A DNA stretch of 64,000 nucleotides from Microtetraspora sp. NBRC 16547 (lineage in GTDB: Bacteria; Actinomycetota; Actinomycetes; Streptosporangiales; Streptosporangiaceae). The notes under the pieces were generated by a model. It searched no databases, was not told the origin of the DNA, and saw nothing but the letters and a program-made list of their open reading frames with translations. Shown here in pieces: positions 17,406-25,972 of this stretch (within the stretch, counting starts at the first letter, position 1; every line of letters starts with the position of its first letter). The stretch covers positions 383,796-447,795 of the forward strand of contig NZ_BSSE01000001.1 of assembly GCF_030268965.1 (NCBI RefSeq), written 5' to 3'. The position numbers were made by a program, and so were the translations under genes.

Positions 17406-19592
17406 ATGGCGGGTCCCGACGTCGCCCCGTTAGGGCCGGCCGATCCGGCCCGCCTGGGCTCCTACGACCTCACCGGACGGCTGGGGGAAGGCGGCCAGGG
17501 AGTCGTCTACCTCGGCACCGGACCCTCCGGCGAGCAGGTCGCGATCAAGTGGCTCCGATCCGACCTCGCGGGTGACCCGACCATGCGGGAGCGCTTCCTG
17601 CGCGAGGCGATCTCCGCGAAGCGCGTGGCGCCGTTCTGCACCGCCCAGGTCATGGACACCGGCGTCGAGCAGGAACGTCCGTACATCGTCAGCGAGTACA
17701 TCGAGGGCCCCTCCCTCCAGCAGCGCGTGCAGTCCTCCGGCCCCATCACGGGTCCCGCCCTGCACCGCCTCGCGGTGGGCACGGCCACCGCCCTCGCGGC
17801 CATCCACCAGGCCGGGGTCGTCCACCGCGACCTGAAACCGGCCAACGTCATCATGGGTCCCGACGGCCCGCGGGTGATCGACTTCGGCATCGCGCGGGCG
17901 GTGGACTCCTCGCACACGCTCACCTCCGAGCCGGTCGGCACGCCGTCGTACATGTCGCCCGAGCAGATCATGGGCCACCCCGCCGGGCCGCCCGCCGACC
18001 TGTTCGCGTGGGGCTGCACGATCGTCAGCGCGGCCACCGGGCGGGCGCCGTTCGGCAACGACACGATGCCCGCCGTGATCAACCGGATCCTCAACGCGCC
18101 GCCCGACCTGGGGAACCTCGGGGCGCCACTGCGCGACACGGTGACCGCGTGCCTGGCCAAGGATGCGCGGGCCCGGCCGACCGCCGAGCAGGTGCTGCTC
18201 GGCCTGCTGCAGCACTCCGCTCCCGGCAACCCGGCCATCCTGAGCGAGGCCGCGGCGGCCACCGCTCCCGCCGGACCGGTGCCGGCGGCCCCAGACGGAT
18301 CGATGCCAGGCGGAGCGACTCCCCCACCGGCCGTGAGCGGGCCGATGACACCGCCCGGCGTTCCCGCGCAGCCGCCCCAGGCCCCGCAGCCGTACGCCGC
18401 TTCGCCCTACCCTCCACCGCCGCCGTCGCCCTATCCCTCGCCGTCCCGCCCGGCGGTGTCGTACCCCACGGCGCCCGGCGGGCAGGGCCGTACGCGGTCC
18501 GGCGGCAGGGCGGGGCTCGCGGCGGTCGCCGTGGTGGCGGCGCTGGCCGTCGTCGCCGTGGCGACGTGGCTCGTGGTGCGGACCAGCGACACGACCCTCC
18601 CGCCCGTGGCGACGGGAAGCGCGAGCACGCCGGCTCCCACACCGCCGCCGTCGCCGAGCCCGACGCCGTCCGCCGTGCCCACCACCGGGCTGACCAGCAC
18701 GAAGCTGCCGGGCGTACGGGCCACGATCTACGAGCACCCCAACGACCCGATAACGCTGACCTACTACGAGATCGAGGACACCGCCAAGAACTCCTGGATC
18801 AACTACCCCAGAACCTCCACGAACGGGTCGTTCACCAAGAGCACGAAGTACTGGCAGCAGTCGATCTCCCCCGACGGGACGCTCGTCGCCGGGCGGAACA
18901 AGAACTACACCGAGGACGACTTCCACGGCGTCGACATCATCACCAGGGCTACCGGGAAGGTCCGCACGATCAAGACCGTGCGGCGCCCGCTGACCTACGA
19001 GTACGCCGAATGGAGCCGGGAGGGCGACCGCCTGCTGCTCAGCATCAGGAACCCGGGCGGCAGCACCTGGACCACCAAGGGGTTCATCGTCATCGACGTC
19101 GCCACGGGAAAGGCGCGGGTGAAGCAGATCAACGATCCGGCGATCAAGGAGGGCCGGTTCTACTGGAGCGGCGACGAGACCGGCGACGAGACCATGGTCG
19201 CGACGTACTTCCGGAGCGGCAAGACCGCCGGGATCCGCTTCTACGACCTCGACGGACAGATCGTCAGGACCCTCGACGGCGTCGGCACGCCGTACAACAC
19301 GTCCTCCGGGCTGTTCTCGCCGTCGGGCGAATCGATGGTCACGGACTGCCCGGACGCGCGCGGCAAGGTGTGCGTCTGGGACTCCACCTCGGGGACCGAG
19401 ACGACCAGGTTCGGCTCCGACTGCTCCAAGGTGCTCGGCTGGTGGGACCAGGCGCACATGTTCTGCTGGACCACCCCGCAGGCCGGCAAGGCGAGCGTGA
19501 TCGTCGTCGACCTCGACGGAACCACCGCGCGGACCCTCCTGGAGACCACCCAGTCGGACGTTCTCGGTCCTTTCTACGCGCGCACAGGCTGA
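17406..19592 (+). CDS. Receptor Ser/Thr protein kinase with extracytoplasmic propeller-like domain (kinase 2)
   Basis: 728 aa paralogue of the preceding kinase, with the same domain order. Kinase domain: GEGGQG, VAIKW (Lys ~48), HRDLKPAN (Asp ~142), VIDFGIAR and MSPEQ. A longer Pro/Gln/Tyr-rich juxtamembrane region follows, then a membrane helix at ~370-392 (LAAVAVVAALAVVAVATWLVV). The outer domain aligns with kinase 1 from PTTGLTSTKLPG to the end and keeps four Cys (VTDCPD, KVCVWD, GSDCSK, MFCWT). The start codon overlaps the stop of a tiny upstream frame. Predicted to phosphorylate Ser/Thr of cytoplasmic proteins in response to an outside signal. Signal and substrates unknown. Confidence 0.9.
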   Translation: MAGPDVAPLGPADPARLGSYDLTGRLGEGGQGVVYLGTGPSGEQVAIKWLRSDLAGDPTMRERFLREAISAKRVAPFCTAQVMDTGVEQERPYIVSEYIEGPSLQQRVQSSGPITGPALHRLAVGTATALAAIHQAGVVHRDLKPANVIMGPDGPRVIDFGIARAVDSSHTLTSEPVGTPSYMSPEQIMGHPAGPPADLFAWGCTIVSAATGRAPFGNDTMPAVINRILNAPPDLGNLGAPLRDTVTACLAKDARARPTAEQVLLGLLQHSAPGNPAILSEAAAATAPAGPVPAAPDGSMPGGATPPPAVSGPMTPPGVPAQPPQAPQPYAASPYPPPPPSPYPSPSRPAVSYPTAPGGQGRTRSGGRAGLAAVAVVAALAVVAVATWLVVRTSDTTLPPVATGSASTPAPTPPPSPSPTPSAVPTTGLTSTKLPGVRATIYEHPNDPITLTYYEIEDTAKNSWINYPRTSTNGSFTKSTKYWQQSISPDGTLVAGRNKNYTEDDFHGVDIITRATGKVRTIKTVRRPLTYEYAEWSREGDRLLLSIRNPGGSTWTTKGFIVIDVATGKARVKQINDPAIKEGRFYWSGDETGDETMVATYFRSGKTAGIRFYDLDGQIVRTLDGVGTPYNTSSGLFSPSGESMVTDCPDARGKVCVWDSTSGTETTRFGSDCSKVLGWWDQAHMFCWTTPQAGKASVIVVDLDGTTARTLLETTQSDVLGPFYARTG

Positions 19593-19650
19593 CCGTCGGC
19601 CCGGTGCGAGCAGCGCTGAACCACGGCGAAGGGTGATCCGTACTACGGGC

Positions 19651-21660
19651 ATGAGGACATCGATTCGTACGGCGGGTGCCGTCGCGCTCGCCGGGCTGCT
19701 GGCCACGGCGTGTTCCGGGAGCCGTGCGGCGTCCGCCCCCACCCCCGTCGACCTGAGCGGCAAGGTCCGCCTGGTCTCCTATACGAGTTGCGACGACATG
19801 CTGGCCGGGCTGCGTCAGGCGACCCTGAAGAACGTGAGCGAGTGGGGCTTCGGCAACGTCATGGCGTTCATGGCCAGGGACGCCATGATGAGCAAGCAGG
19901 CCACCGTGGAGCAGGCCGATCAGGCCACCCCGGAGCAGGCACACTCCACCACGAACGTGCAGGAGGCCGGGGTCGATGAGCCCGACCTGGTCAAGACCGA
20001 CGGCAAGCGCGTGGTCACCGTCAACCGGGGCGTGCTGCGGGTGGTCGACGCCGCGACCCGAGAGGTCACCGGGACGCTCCGGCTCCTCCCGGAGGATGAC
20101 GCCTGGGCGCCGGCCGACCTGCTGGTCTCCGGCGACCGCGCGCTGGTGCTGGTGCAGAGTGGGGGGATCATCCCGTTCGGCGCGATGGCCAAGATCAGGC
20201 CGGGGGCCGACGGCCCGAGGTACATGCTCGTCGACCTGTCCGGCCCGCCGAAGCTTCTCGGCACGCTCAGCGCCCACGGCTCGCACATCGACGCCCGCCA
20301 GGTCGGCTCGACCGTACGGATCGTCGTCAGGTCCCAGCCGGAGATCGCATTCCCGCAGCAGAAGCCCGACGCGACCCCCCAGCAGATGCTCCAGGCCAAC
20401 CGCGAGGCCGTGCGCACCGCGTCCATCGACGCCTGGCTGCCGCGGTTCGAGATCACCTCGGGGGGCGAGAGCCGTACGGACCGGGTGAAGTGCGAGCAGG
20501 TCAGCCACCCGGAGGAGTTCACCGGCACGTCGATGCTGACCGTTTTCACCGTGGACCTCGGCGGCACGCTCAGCTCGGTCCCGCCGATCAGCGTGGCAGC
20601 CGACGGCGACACGGTGTACGGCACGGGCGACAGCCTCTACGTGACCAGCAACCCCAACTGGTGGTTCCGTCCCATGCCGCTCGACGACATCGCCCCGCCG
20701 CCGGAGCCGACGCCCGAGACGGTCAGCCCGTCGTCGCTCCCGACCGCCTCACCCGCCGAGGAGCCGACCGCCTCACCCACGCCGACGAGCCCGCCGGAGC
20801 AGACCGAGATGCACCGGTTCGACATCACCGGTACGGGAATGCCGCGCTATGTCAGCTCCGGGGTCGTGCCCGGACGGCTGCTGAACCAGTACTCGCTGTC
20901 GGAGCACGCGGGCCACCTGCGGGTGGCGACCACGTCCAACGCCGAGGTCTTCGGCGGTCCGGCGGACAGGAGTTCGAGCGGGGTCTACATACTCAAGGCC
21001 GACACGCTGGCCCAGGTCGGCGCGGTGACCGGCCTCGGGAAGAGCGAGCGCATCTACTCCGTCCGCTTCATCGGCGACGTCGGCTACGTCGTCACCTTCC
21101 GCCAGGTGGACCCGCTCTACACGCTCGACCTGCGCGACCCGGCGGCCCCCAAGGTCACCGGCGAGCTGAAAATCTCGGGGTACTCGTCGTACCTGCACCC
21201 GGCGGGCGACGGGCGGCTGCTCGGCGTCGGCCAGGAGGCGAGCGCGCAGGGCCGGGTCCTCGGCACCCAGATCTCGCTGTTCGACGTCGCCGACCCCGCG
21301 AACCCGCGGCTGCTCTCCCGGTTCCACCAGCGGAACTCCGGCTCCGACGCCGAGTGGGATCCCCACGCGTTCCTCTACTGGCCGCAGAGCGGGCTGGCGA
21401 TGCTGCCCCTGCAGAACTACAACGCAGACTGGAGGAAGGGCAGCTCCGCGCTCGTTCTCAAGGTCGGCGACGGCGAGATCACGAAGACCGGCACGATCAG
21501 GCACCCGGGCATCGCGGGCAAGGACGGCGCCACGGTGGCCGATCCCGGCATCCGCCGCTGCGTCATCATCGGTGACGCGGTCTGGACGGTGTCCGAGCTC
21601 GGTCTCAAGGTGAACGACGCCGCCACCCTCGCCGACCGTGCCTGGATCCCGTTCACCTGA
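19651..21660 (+). CDS. Secreted beta-propeller lipoprotein
   Basis: 669 aa from the ATG at 19651 (a GTG at 19633 is also open). The N-terminus is a lipoprotein signal peptide: basic start, hydrophobic core, and LLATACSG as the lipobox, so the mature protein would be lipid-anchored at the outer membrane face. The sequence NVQEAGVDEPDLVKTDGKRVV is diagnostic of the beta-propeller domain family PF09826 as I recall it. A low-complexity Pro/Thr/Ser insert lies around residues 345-375. Catalytic activity is not known for the family. It lies 58 bp after the kinase 2 stop, so the three propeller-type proteins may be co-transcribed. Confidence 0.85.
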   Translation: MRTSIRTAGAVALAGLLATACSGSRAASAPTPVDLSGKVRLVSYTSCDDMLAGLRQATLKNVSEWGFGNVMAFMARDAMMSKQATVEQADQATPEQAHSTTNVQEAGVDEPDLVKTDGKRVVTVNRGVLRVVDAATREVTGTLRLLPEDDAWAPADLLVSGDRALVLVQSGGIIPFGAMAKIRPGADGPRYMLVDLSGPPKLLGTLSAHGSHIDARQVGSTVRIVVRSQPEIAFPQQKPDATPQQMLQANREAVRTASIDAWLPRFEITSGGESRTDRVKCEQVSHPEEFTGTSMLTVFTVDLGGTLSSVPPISVAADGDTVYGTGDSLYVTSNPNWWFRPMPLDDIAPPPEPTPETVSPSSLPTASPAEEPTASPTPTSPPEQTEMHRFDITGTGMPRYVSSGVVPGRLLNQYSLSEHAGHLRVATTSNAEVFGGPADRSSSGVYILKADTLAQVGAVTGLGKSERIYSVRFIGDVGYVVTFRQVDPLYTLDLRDPAAPKVTGELKISGYSSYLHPAGDGRLLGVGQEASAQGRVLGTQISLFDVADPANPRLLSRFHQRNSGSDAEWDPHAFLYWPQSGLAMLPLQNYNADWRKGSSALVLKVGDGEITKTGTIRHPGIAGKDGATVADPGIRRCVIIGDAVWTVSELGLKVNDAATLADRAWIPFT

Positions 21661-21692
21661 GGACACCGGCCATCCCGTCCATCCCGGCCGCC

Positions 21693-21721
21693 ATGAGCGT
21701 CACGAGCGTCACGAGCGTCAC
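21693..21721 (+). repeat. Short tandem repeat GAGCGTCAC x3
   Basis: Three direct 9-bp copies of GAGCGTCAC run head to tail in the 86-bp space between the convergent lipoprotein and glpD genes, followed by further CGTC/GACG-rich sequence that could fold. No obvious terminator stem is visible here. Confidence 0.6.
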
Positions 21722-21746
21722 GACCCGGTCGTCGTCGTCACGACGG

Positions 21747-23498
21747 TCACCACGGCTCAGGCCGGATGGCCTCCGGGACGGCGACCGGCACGATCTCGGG
21801 AGCGCCGAGCCTGATGGCATCGGCCTCCCGGTCGTTGTCCTGCTCCTGGGAGGCCCGCTCGGCCTCGACCCGCTTGGTGTAGTACTCGACCTCGCGCCTT
21901 ACCTGGTCGGCGTCCCAGCCGAGCGGGCCGGCCATGAGCTCGGCCGCCTCCTGGGCGCTCGCGACGCCCCGGTGGAAGGTCTCGATCGAGATGCGCGTAC
22001 GGCGGGTCAGCACATCGTTGAGGTGTCGCGCGCCCTCGTGGGTGGCCGCGTAGACGACCTCGGCGCGGAGGTAGTCGTCCGCACCGGCCAGCGGCCGGGC
22101 GAGCGACGGGTCGCCCTCGATGAGCACCAGCAGCTCGTCGATCAGCGAGCCGTACCGCTGGAGCAGGTGCTCGATCCGCGCCACGTGCAGGCCGGAGGAC
22201 TGGGCCAGCCGGTACCGGGAGTTCCACAGCGCCTGGTAGCCCTCGGCGCCGACGAGCGGCACCTGGTCCGTGCAGGACGGCGGCACCCGCTGGTCCAGGC
22301 CGTGGGCGACGGCGTCCACCGCGTCGCTCGCCATGACGCGGTACGTCGTGAACTTCCCCCCGGCGATCATGACGAGTCCGGGCACCGGATGGGTGACGAC
22401 GTGCTCGCGCGACAGCTGCGAGGTCTGTTCGGACTCCCCCGCCAGCAGCGGCCGCAGTCCCGCGTAGACGCCCTCGACGTCGTCCCGGGACAGCGGGACC
22501 GACAGCACCTCGTTGACGTGGTCGAGCACGTAGTCGATGTCCGTGCGCGAGGCGGCCGGGTGCGCCTTGTCCAGCGTCCAGTCGGTGTCCGTGGTCCCGA
22601 TGATCCAGTGCCGGCCCCACGGGATCACGAACAGCACCGACTTCTCGGTGCGCAGGATGATCCCGGTGAGCGAGTGGATCCGGTCCCGGGGCACCAGGAG
22701 GTGCACGCCCTTGGACGACCTGACGTGGATCTGGCCGCGTCCCCCGACGAGTTCCTGGATGTCGTCGGTCCACACGCCGGTGGCGTTGACCACCTGCCGG
22801 GCGCGCACGTCGAACTCAGCCCCGGTCTCCAGGTCGCGGACCCGCACCCCGGTGACGCGCTCCCCCTCGCGCAGGAAGCCGACGACCTGGCTGCGCGAGG
22901 CCACGTGCGCCCCGTAGGTCGCGGCCGTACGCAGCAGGGTCATCACATAGCGGGCGTCGTCCACCTGGGCGTCCCAGTACTGCACCGCGCCGGTGAAGGC
23001 CGACCTGCGCAACGACGGCGCGATCCGCAGCGCCCGCCGCCGGGACAGGTGGCGGTGGCCGGGCACGCCGCGGGTGATGCCGAACGAGAGGCCGAGCGTG
23101 TCGTACAGCACCAGGCCCGCCCCGATGTACGGACGTTCCCAGCCCGCGTGGGTCAGCGGGAACAGGAAGGGGATCGGCCTGACCAGGTGCGGGGCGATCC
23201 GCTGGAGCAGCAGGCTCCGCTCACGCAATGCCTCCCTGACCAGGTCGAAGTTGAGCTGTTCGAGATATCGCAGGCCGCCGTGGATGAGCTTGGACGAGCG
23301 CGAGGAGGTACCGGAGGCGAAGTCCCGCGCCTCCACCAGCCCCACCGACAGCCCGCGGGTCGCGGCGTCCAGCGCGACGCCCGCGCCCACCACTCCGCCT
23401 CCGACCACGACGACGTCGAGTTCCTGTGCCGCCATCTGGGCCAGTGCGCCCGCGCGCTCGGCCGGGCCGAGGCGTGCCGCGCCTGTTCGCGCCGTCAT
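21747..23498 (-). CDS. glpD: Aerobic glycerol-3-phosphate dehydrogenase
   Basis: 583 aa FAD enzyme oxidising sn-glycerol 3-phosphate to dihydroxyacetone phosphate and passing electrons to quinone at the membrane. The N-terminus has DVVVVGGGVVGAGVALDAATRG (FAD GxGxxG) and ASGTSSRSSKLIHGGLRYLEQ, the family signature; RSSKGVHLLVPRDR and the C-terminal GlpD-specific domain follow. The ATG at 23498 follows AAGGAG. It is transcribed alone, convergent with the lipoprotein gene, and no glpF/glpK neighbours are present. Confidence 0.95.
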   Translation of the reverse strand: MTARTGAARLGPAERAGALAQMAAQELDVVVVGGGVVGAGVALDAATRGLSVGLVEARDFASGTSSRSSKLIHGGLRYLEQLNFDLVREALRERSLLLQRIAPHLVRPIPFLFPLTHAGWERPYIGAGLVLYDTLGLSFGITRGVPGHRHLSRRRALRIAPSLRRSAFTGAVQYWDAQVDDARYVMTLLRTAATYGAHVASRSQVVGFLREGERVTGVRVRDLETGAEFDVRARQVVNATGVWTDDIQELVGGRGQIHVRSSKGVHLLVPRDRIHSLTGIILRTEKSVLFVIPWGRHWIIGTTDTDWTLDKAHPAASRTDIDYVLDHVNEVLSVPLSRDDVEGVYAGLRPLLAGESEQTSQLSREHVVTHPVPGLVMIAGGKFTTYRVMASDAVDAVAHGLDQRVPPSCTDQVPLVGAEGYQALWNSRYRLAQSSGLHVARIEHLLQRYGSLIDELLVLIEGDPSLARPLAGADDYLRAEVVYAATHEGARHLNDVLTRRTRISIETFHRGVASAQEAAELMAGPLGWDADQVRREVEYYTKRVEAERASQEQDNDREADAIRLGAPEIVPVAVPEAIRPEPW

Positions 23499-23595
23499 AG
23501 GGCTCCTTTTGAGGTACAGCTGTCGCCTTACGTTACGGGTGTCCTACCCCGTTTTGTCCGGGGACACTGCCCGCCGGCAGCCCCGCCCCCGCGAC

Positions 23596-23698
23596 GCTGG
23601 TCACATTCTCACGCCTCCGACATGACGGGCACGTGGCGCCGACATGACGGGCACATGCTTATTCGCCGCGCCTACGGCACGGCGGGCTCGGGGCGCCC
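23596..23698. repeat. Non-coding dispersed repeat copies (A and D)
   Basis: Within the glpD/SIS intergenic space, 23596-23640 closely resembles 31708-31750 and 31830-31867, and 23667-23698 matches part of 31720-31750 with about three differences. A partial third unit (GACATGACGGGCAC) follows at 23641-23654. The shared core is CGCCTCCGGCACGACGGGC with variants. These are intergenic, GC-rich and partly palindromic. Function unknown. Confidence 0.6.
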
Positions 23699-23733
23699 CT
23701 CACATGCCTCGCGGCTATGCACAATCGTGCGCG

Positions 23734-23757
23734 TTTCTGCTATAGATGATGCAGAAA
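23734..23757. promoter_or_regulatory. Inverted repeat operator/promoter upstream of the SIS gene
   Basis: A perfect 7-bp inverted repeat TTTCTGC-N10-GCAGAAA (23734-23740 and 23751-23757) lies 20 bp before the TTG start. The spacer TATAGATGAT includes a good -10 element (TATAGAT). A regulator binding here would block the promoter. The motif does not look like the DasR site (ACTGGTCTAGACCACT-type) usually tied to GlcNAc genes. Confidence 0.65.
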
Positions 23758-23777
23758 AACACAAAGAGGAGCATATT

Positions 23778-24659
23778 TTGACCACTCACACCGAGGCGGA
23801 GATCGCATCGCAACCGGCCTGCTGGCGCAGGGCGGTGGAGCTCGCCCGCGAGGCCGGCGGAGCGCTGCCGCGCGAGGGCGAGCGGGTGGCCGTCGTCGGG
23901 TGCGGCACCTCGTGGTTCGTCGCCCAGGCGTACGCCGTACTGCGGGAGCGGGCCGGCCACGGCGAGACCGACGCCTTCGCCGCCTCGGAGATGCCCTCCG
24001 GCCGGAGGTACGACCGGATCCTCGCGCTGACCCGCTCCGGGACCACCACCGAGGTGCTCGACCTGCTCCGCGACGCCACGACGGCGACCAGTGCCATCAC
24101 CGCGGACCCCGGCACACCCGTCATGTCGCTGGCCGGGGAGGTGACCGTGCTGGACTTCGCCGACGAGCGGTCGGTCGTCCAGACCCGGTTCGCCACCACG
24201 CAGCTCGCCCTGCTCCGCGCCCACCTCGGCGAGGACCTCACCCGGGCCATCGCCGACGCGGAGGAGGCCGTGGCCGAGCCGGTGGCCGCCGAGCTGATCG
24301 ACGCCGAGCAGTTCACGTTCCTGGGCCGGGGCTGGACCTGCGGCCTGGCCACCGAGGCCGCGCTGAAGATGCGCGAGGCCGCCCGCTCCTGGACCGAGAG
24401 CTACCCGGCGATGGAGTACCGCCACGGCCCGATCAGCATCGCGGGCCCGGGCCGGATCACCTGGATGCTGGGACAGGACGTCCCCGTGGGATTGGCGGAC
24501 CAGGTCACGACCACCGGCGGCACCTTCCTGGCCAGCGGCAGGGACGCCATGGCCGAACTGGTGAAGATCCAGCGTGTCGCGGTCGAGAGGGCCAGGGCCC
24601 GCGGCCTCGACCCGGACGAGCCGATGCACCTCACCCGCTCGGTGATCCTCGACTCGTGA
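23778..24659 (+). CDS. SIS-domain sugar-phosphate isomerase/deaminase-like protein
   Basis: 293 aa protein starting at a TTG (23778-23780) placed 7 bases after AGAGGAG. It has two sugar isomerase (SIS) domains: the first with VAVVGCGTSWFVAQAY and LALTRSGTTTEVLD, the second with FTFLGRGWTCGLATEAALKMREA and MEYRHGPIS. These match the isomerase half of glucosamine-6-phosphate synthase and the AgaS/FrlB-type proteins, without an amidotransferase domain. It probably deaminates or isomerises an amino-sugar phosphate made by the downstream NagA, feeding it to glycolysis. It begins an operon with nagA and has its own operator-like repeat upstream. Confidence 0.85.
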   Translation: MTTHTEAEIASQPACWRRAVELAREAGGALPREGERVAVVGCGTSWFVAQAYAVLRERAGHGETDAFAASEMPSGRRYDRILALTRSGTTTEVLDLLRDATTATSAITADPGTPVMSLAGEVTVLDFADERSVVQTRFATTQLALLRAHLGEDLTRAIADAEEAVAEPVAAELIDAEQFTFLGRGWTCGLATEAALKMREAARSWTESYPAMEYRHGPISIAGPGRITWMLGQDVPVGLADQVTTTGGTFLASGRDAMAELVKIQRVAVERARARGLDPDEPMHLTRSVILDS

Positions 24660-24744
24660 CCCGCGTCCGGTCGCGGCAGGATGGACCTATGAACGAGGAC
24701 TCCGGGAACCGATCACCGCGGCCGCCGCGAGCGAGGAGTGCGGC

Positions 24745-25887
24745 ATGAGCATCACTCTTTCCGACGCCCGCGTCGTCACCCTCGACGGCGAGCACCACGG
24801 CTGGCTCACCATCGAGGACGGCCGTATCACCCACATCGGGCACGGCCCCGCGCCGGGGAACGGCCACAGCCTGGGCGGCCGCCTGGTCGTCCCCGGCTTC
24901 GTCGATGTCCACAGCCACGGTGGTGCCGGCGGCTCGTTCCCCGACGGCGACCCCGGCACCGCCGCCGACGTCGCGGCGTTCCACCTGGGCAAGGGGACGA
25001 CCACCATGGTCGCCAGCCTCGTCACCGCCCCGCCGGACCGGCTCGCGCGCGCCGCGTCCGCCCTGGCCGACCTCTGCGAGCAGGGTCTCCTCGCGGGCAT
25101 TCACTTCGAAGGCCCGTACATCTCCAGGAGCAGGTGCGGCGCGCACGACCCGGCACTCCTGCGCGAGCCGTCGCGCGAGGAGTTCCGCCACCTGCTGAAG
25201 GCGGGCCGGGGGCACGTCCGGATGCTGACGATCGCCGCCGAGTTGCCGAACGCGCTCGACGTCATCAGGGACGCCGCCGCCGAGGGCGTGATCGCCGCCC
25301 TCGGGCACAGCGAGGCCGACTACGACCAGACGATCGCGGGCATCGAGGCGGGCTGCAGTGTGGCGACCCACCTCTACAACGCGATGCCGCAGCTGGGCCA
25401 TCGCACCCCCGGCCCGATCGCCGCCCTGCTGCAGGACGACCGGGTCACGGTGGAGCTGATCAACGACGGCGTCCACGTCCATCCGGCGATGCTCGGGCTG
25501 GCCATGCGGGTCGCCGGGGCCGGCCGTACGGCACTGATCACCGACGCGATGGCGGCGGCCGGGATGGGCGACGGGCGCTACCCACTCGGCCCGATGACCG
25601 TGGACGTGACGAACGGTGTGGCCCGCATCGCCGACGGCGGCTCCATCGCGGGCAGCACGCTCACCATGGACGTCGCGTTCAAGCGGACGGTCGAGCAGGT
25701 CGGGGTGGCCCCCGCCGAGGTGGCCAGGATGGCGTCACTCACCCCCGCACGCGTGCTCGGCCTCGACCACGAGATCGGTTCGATCACCGTCGGGAAGTAC
25801 GCCGACCTGGTGGTCCTCGGCGACACCCTGGAGGTCGAGGGCGTCATGCGCCGCGGCACCTGGGTGCGCCGCCCGGCCGAAGCGTGA
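24745..25887 (+). CDS. nagA: N-acetylglucosamine-6-phosphate deacetylase
   Basis: 380 aa amidohydrolase that removes the acetyl group of GlcNAc-6-phosphate. Motifs: VDVHSHGG (metal-site His pair), HFEGPYIS (metal Glu), LGHSEADYDQT, ATHLYNAM (His/Asn substrate contact), INDGVHVHP and ALITDAMAAAG (catalytic Asp). The ATG at 24745 follows GAGGAG. It lies 85 bp after the SIS gene, same strand; a potential 19-codon frame in that gap ends with its TGA overlapping this ATG. Together the two genes would recycle amino sugars from peptidoglycan or chitin. A strong hairpin follows at 25925-25950. Confidence 0.96.
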   Translation: MSITLSDARVVTLDGEHHGWLTIEDGRITHIGHGPAPGNGHSLGGRLVVPGFVDVHSHGGAGGSFPDGDPGTAADVAAFHLGKGTTTMVASLVTAPPDRLARAASALADLCEQGLLAGIHFEGPYISRSRCGAHDPALLREPSREEFRHLLKAGRGHVRMLTIAAELPNALDVIRDAAAEGVIAALGHSEADYDQTIAGIEAGCSVATHLYNAMPQLGHRTPGPIAALLQDDRVTVELINDGVHVHPAMLGLAMRVAGAGRTALITDAMAAAGMGDGRYPLGPMTVDVTNGVARIADGGSIAGSTLTMDVAFKRTVEQVGVAPAEVARMASLTPARVLGLDHEIGSITVGKYADLVVLGDTLEVEGVMRRGTWVRRPAEA

Positions 25888-25924
25888 TCTGGGGCCCGCC
25901 TGGAGCGTCGGCCCGGAAAACGGC

Positions 25925-25950
25925 GCGGGCCCCTCGGCAGAGGGGCCCGC
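25925..25950. terminator. Bidirectional terminator between nagA and guaB3
   Basis: Perfect 11-bp stem GCGGGCCCCTC / GAGGGGCCCGC with a four-base loop. On the minus strand it is followed by CGTTTTCC, so it is a good intrinsic terminator for guaB3; it can also stop nagA transcripts. Confidence 0.85.
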
Positions 25951-25972
25951 GGATCGTCAACGCGTGTGCGCG

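Noticed and set aside
21693-24659. Nearly 1000-codon plus-strand open frame reading through antisense glpD into the SIS gene
   Set aside because: The first two thirds are the antisense of glpD; only the part from the TTG at 23778 is a real gene with a ribosome binding site.
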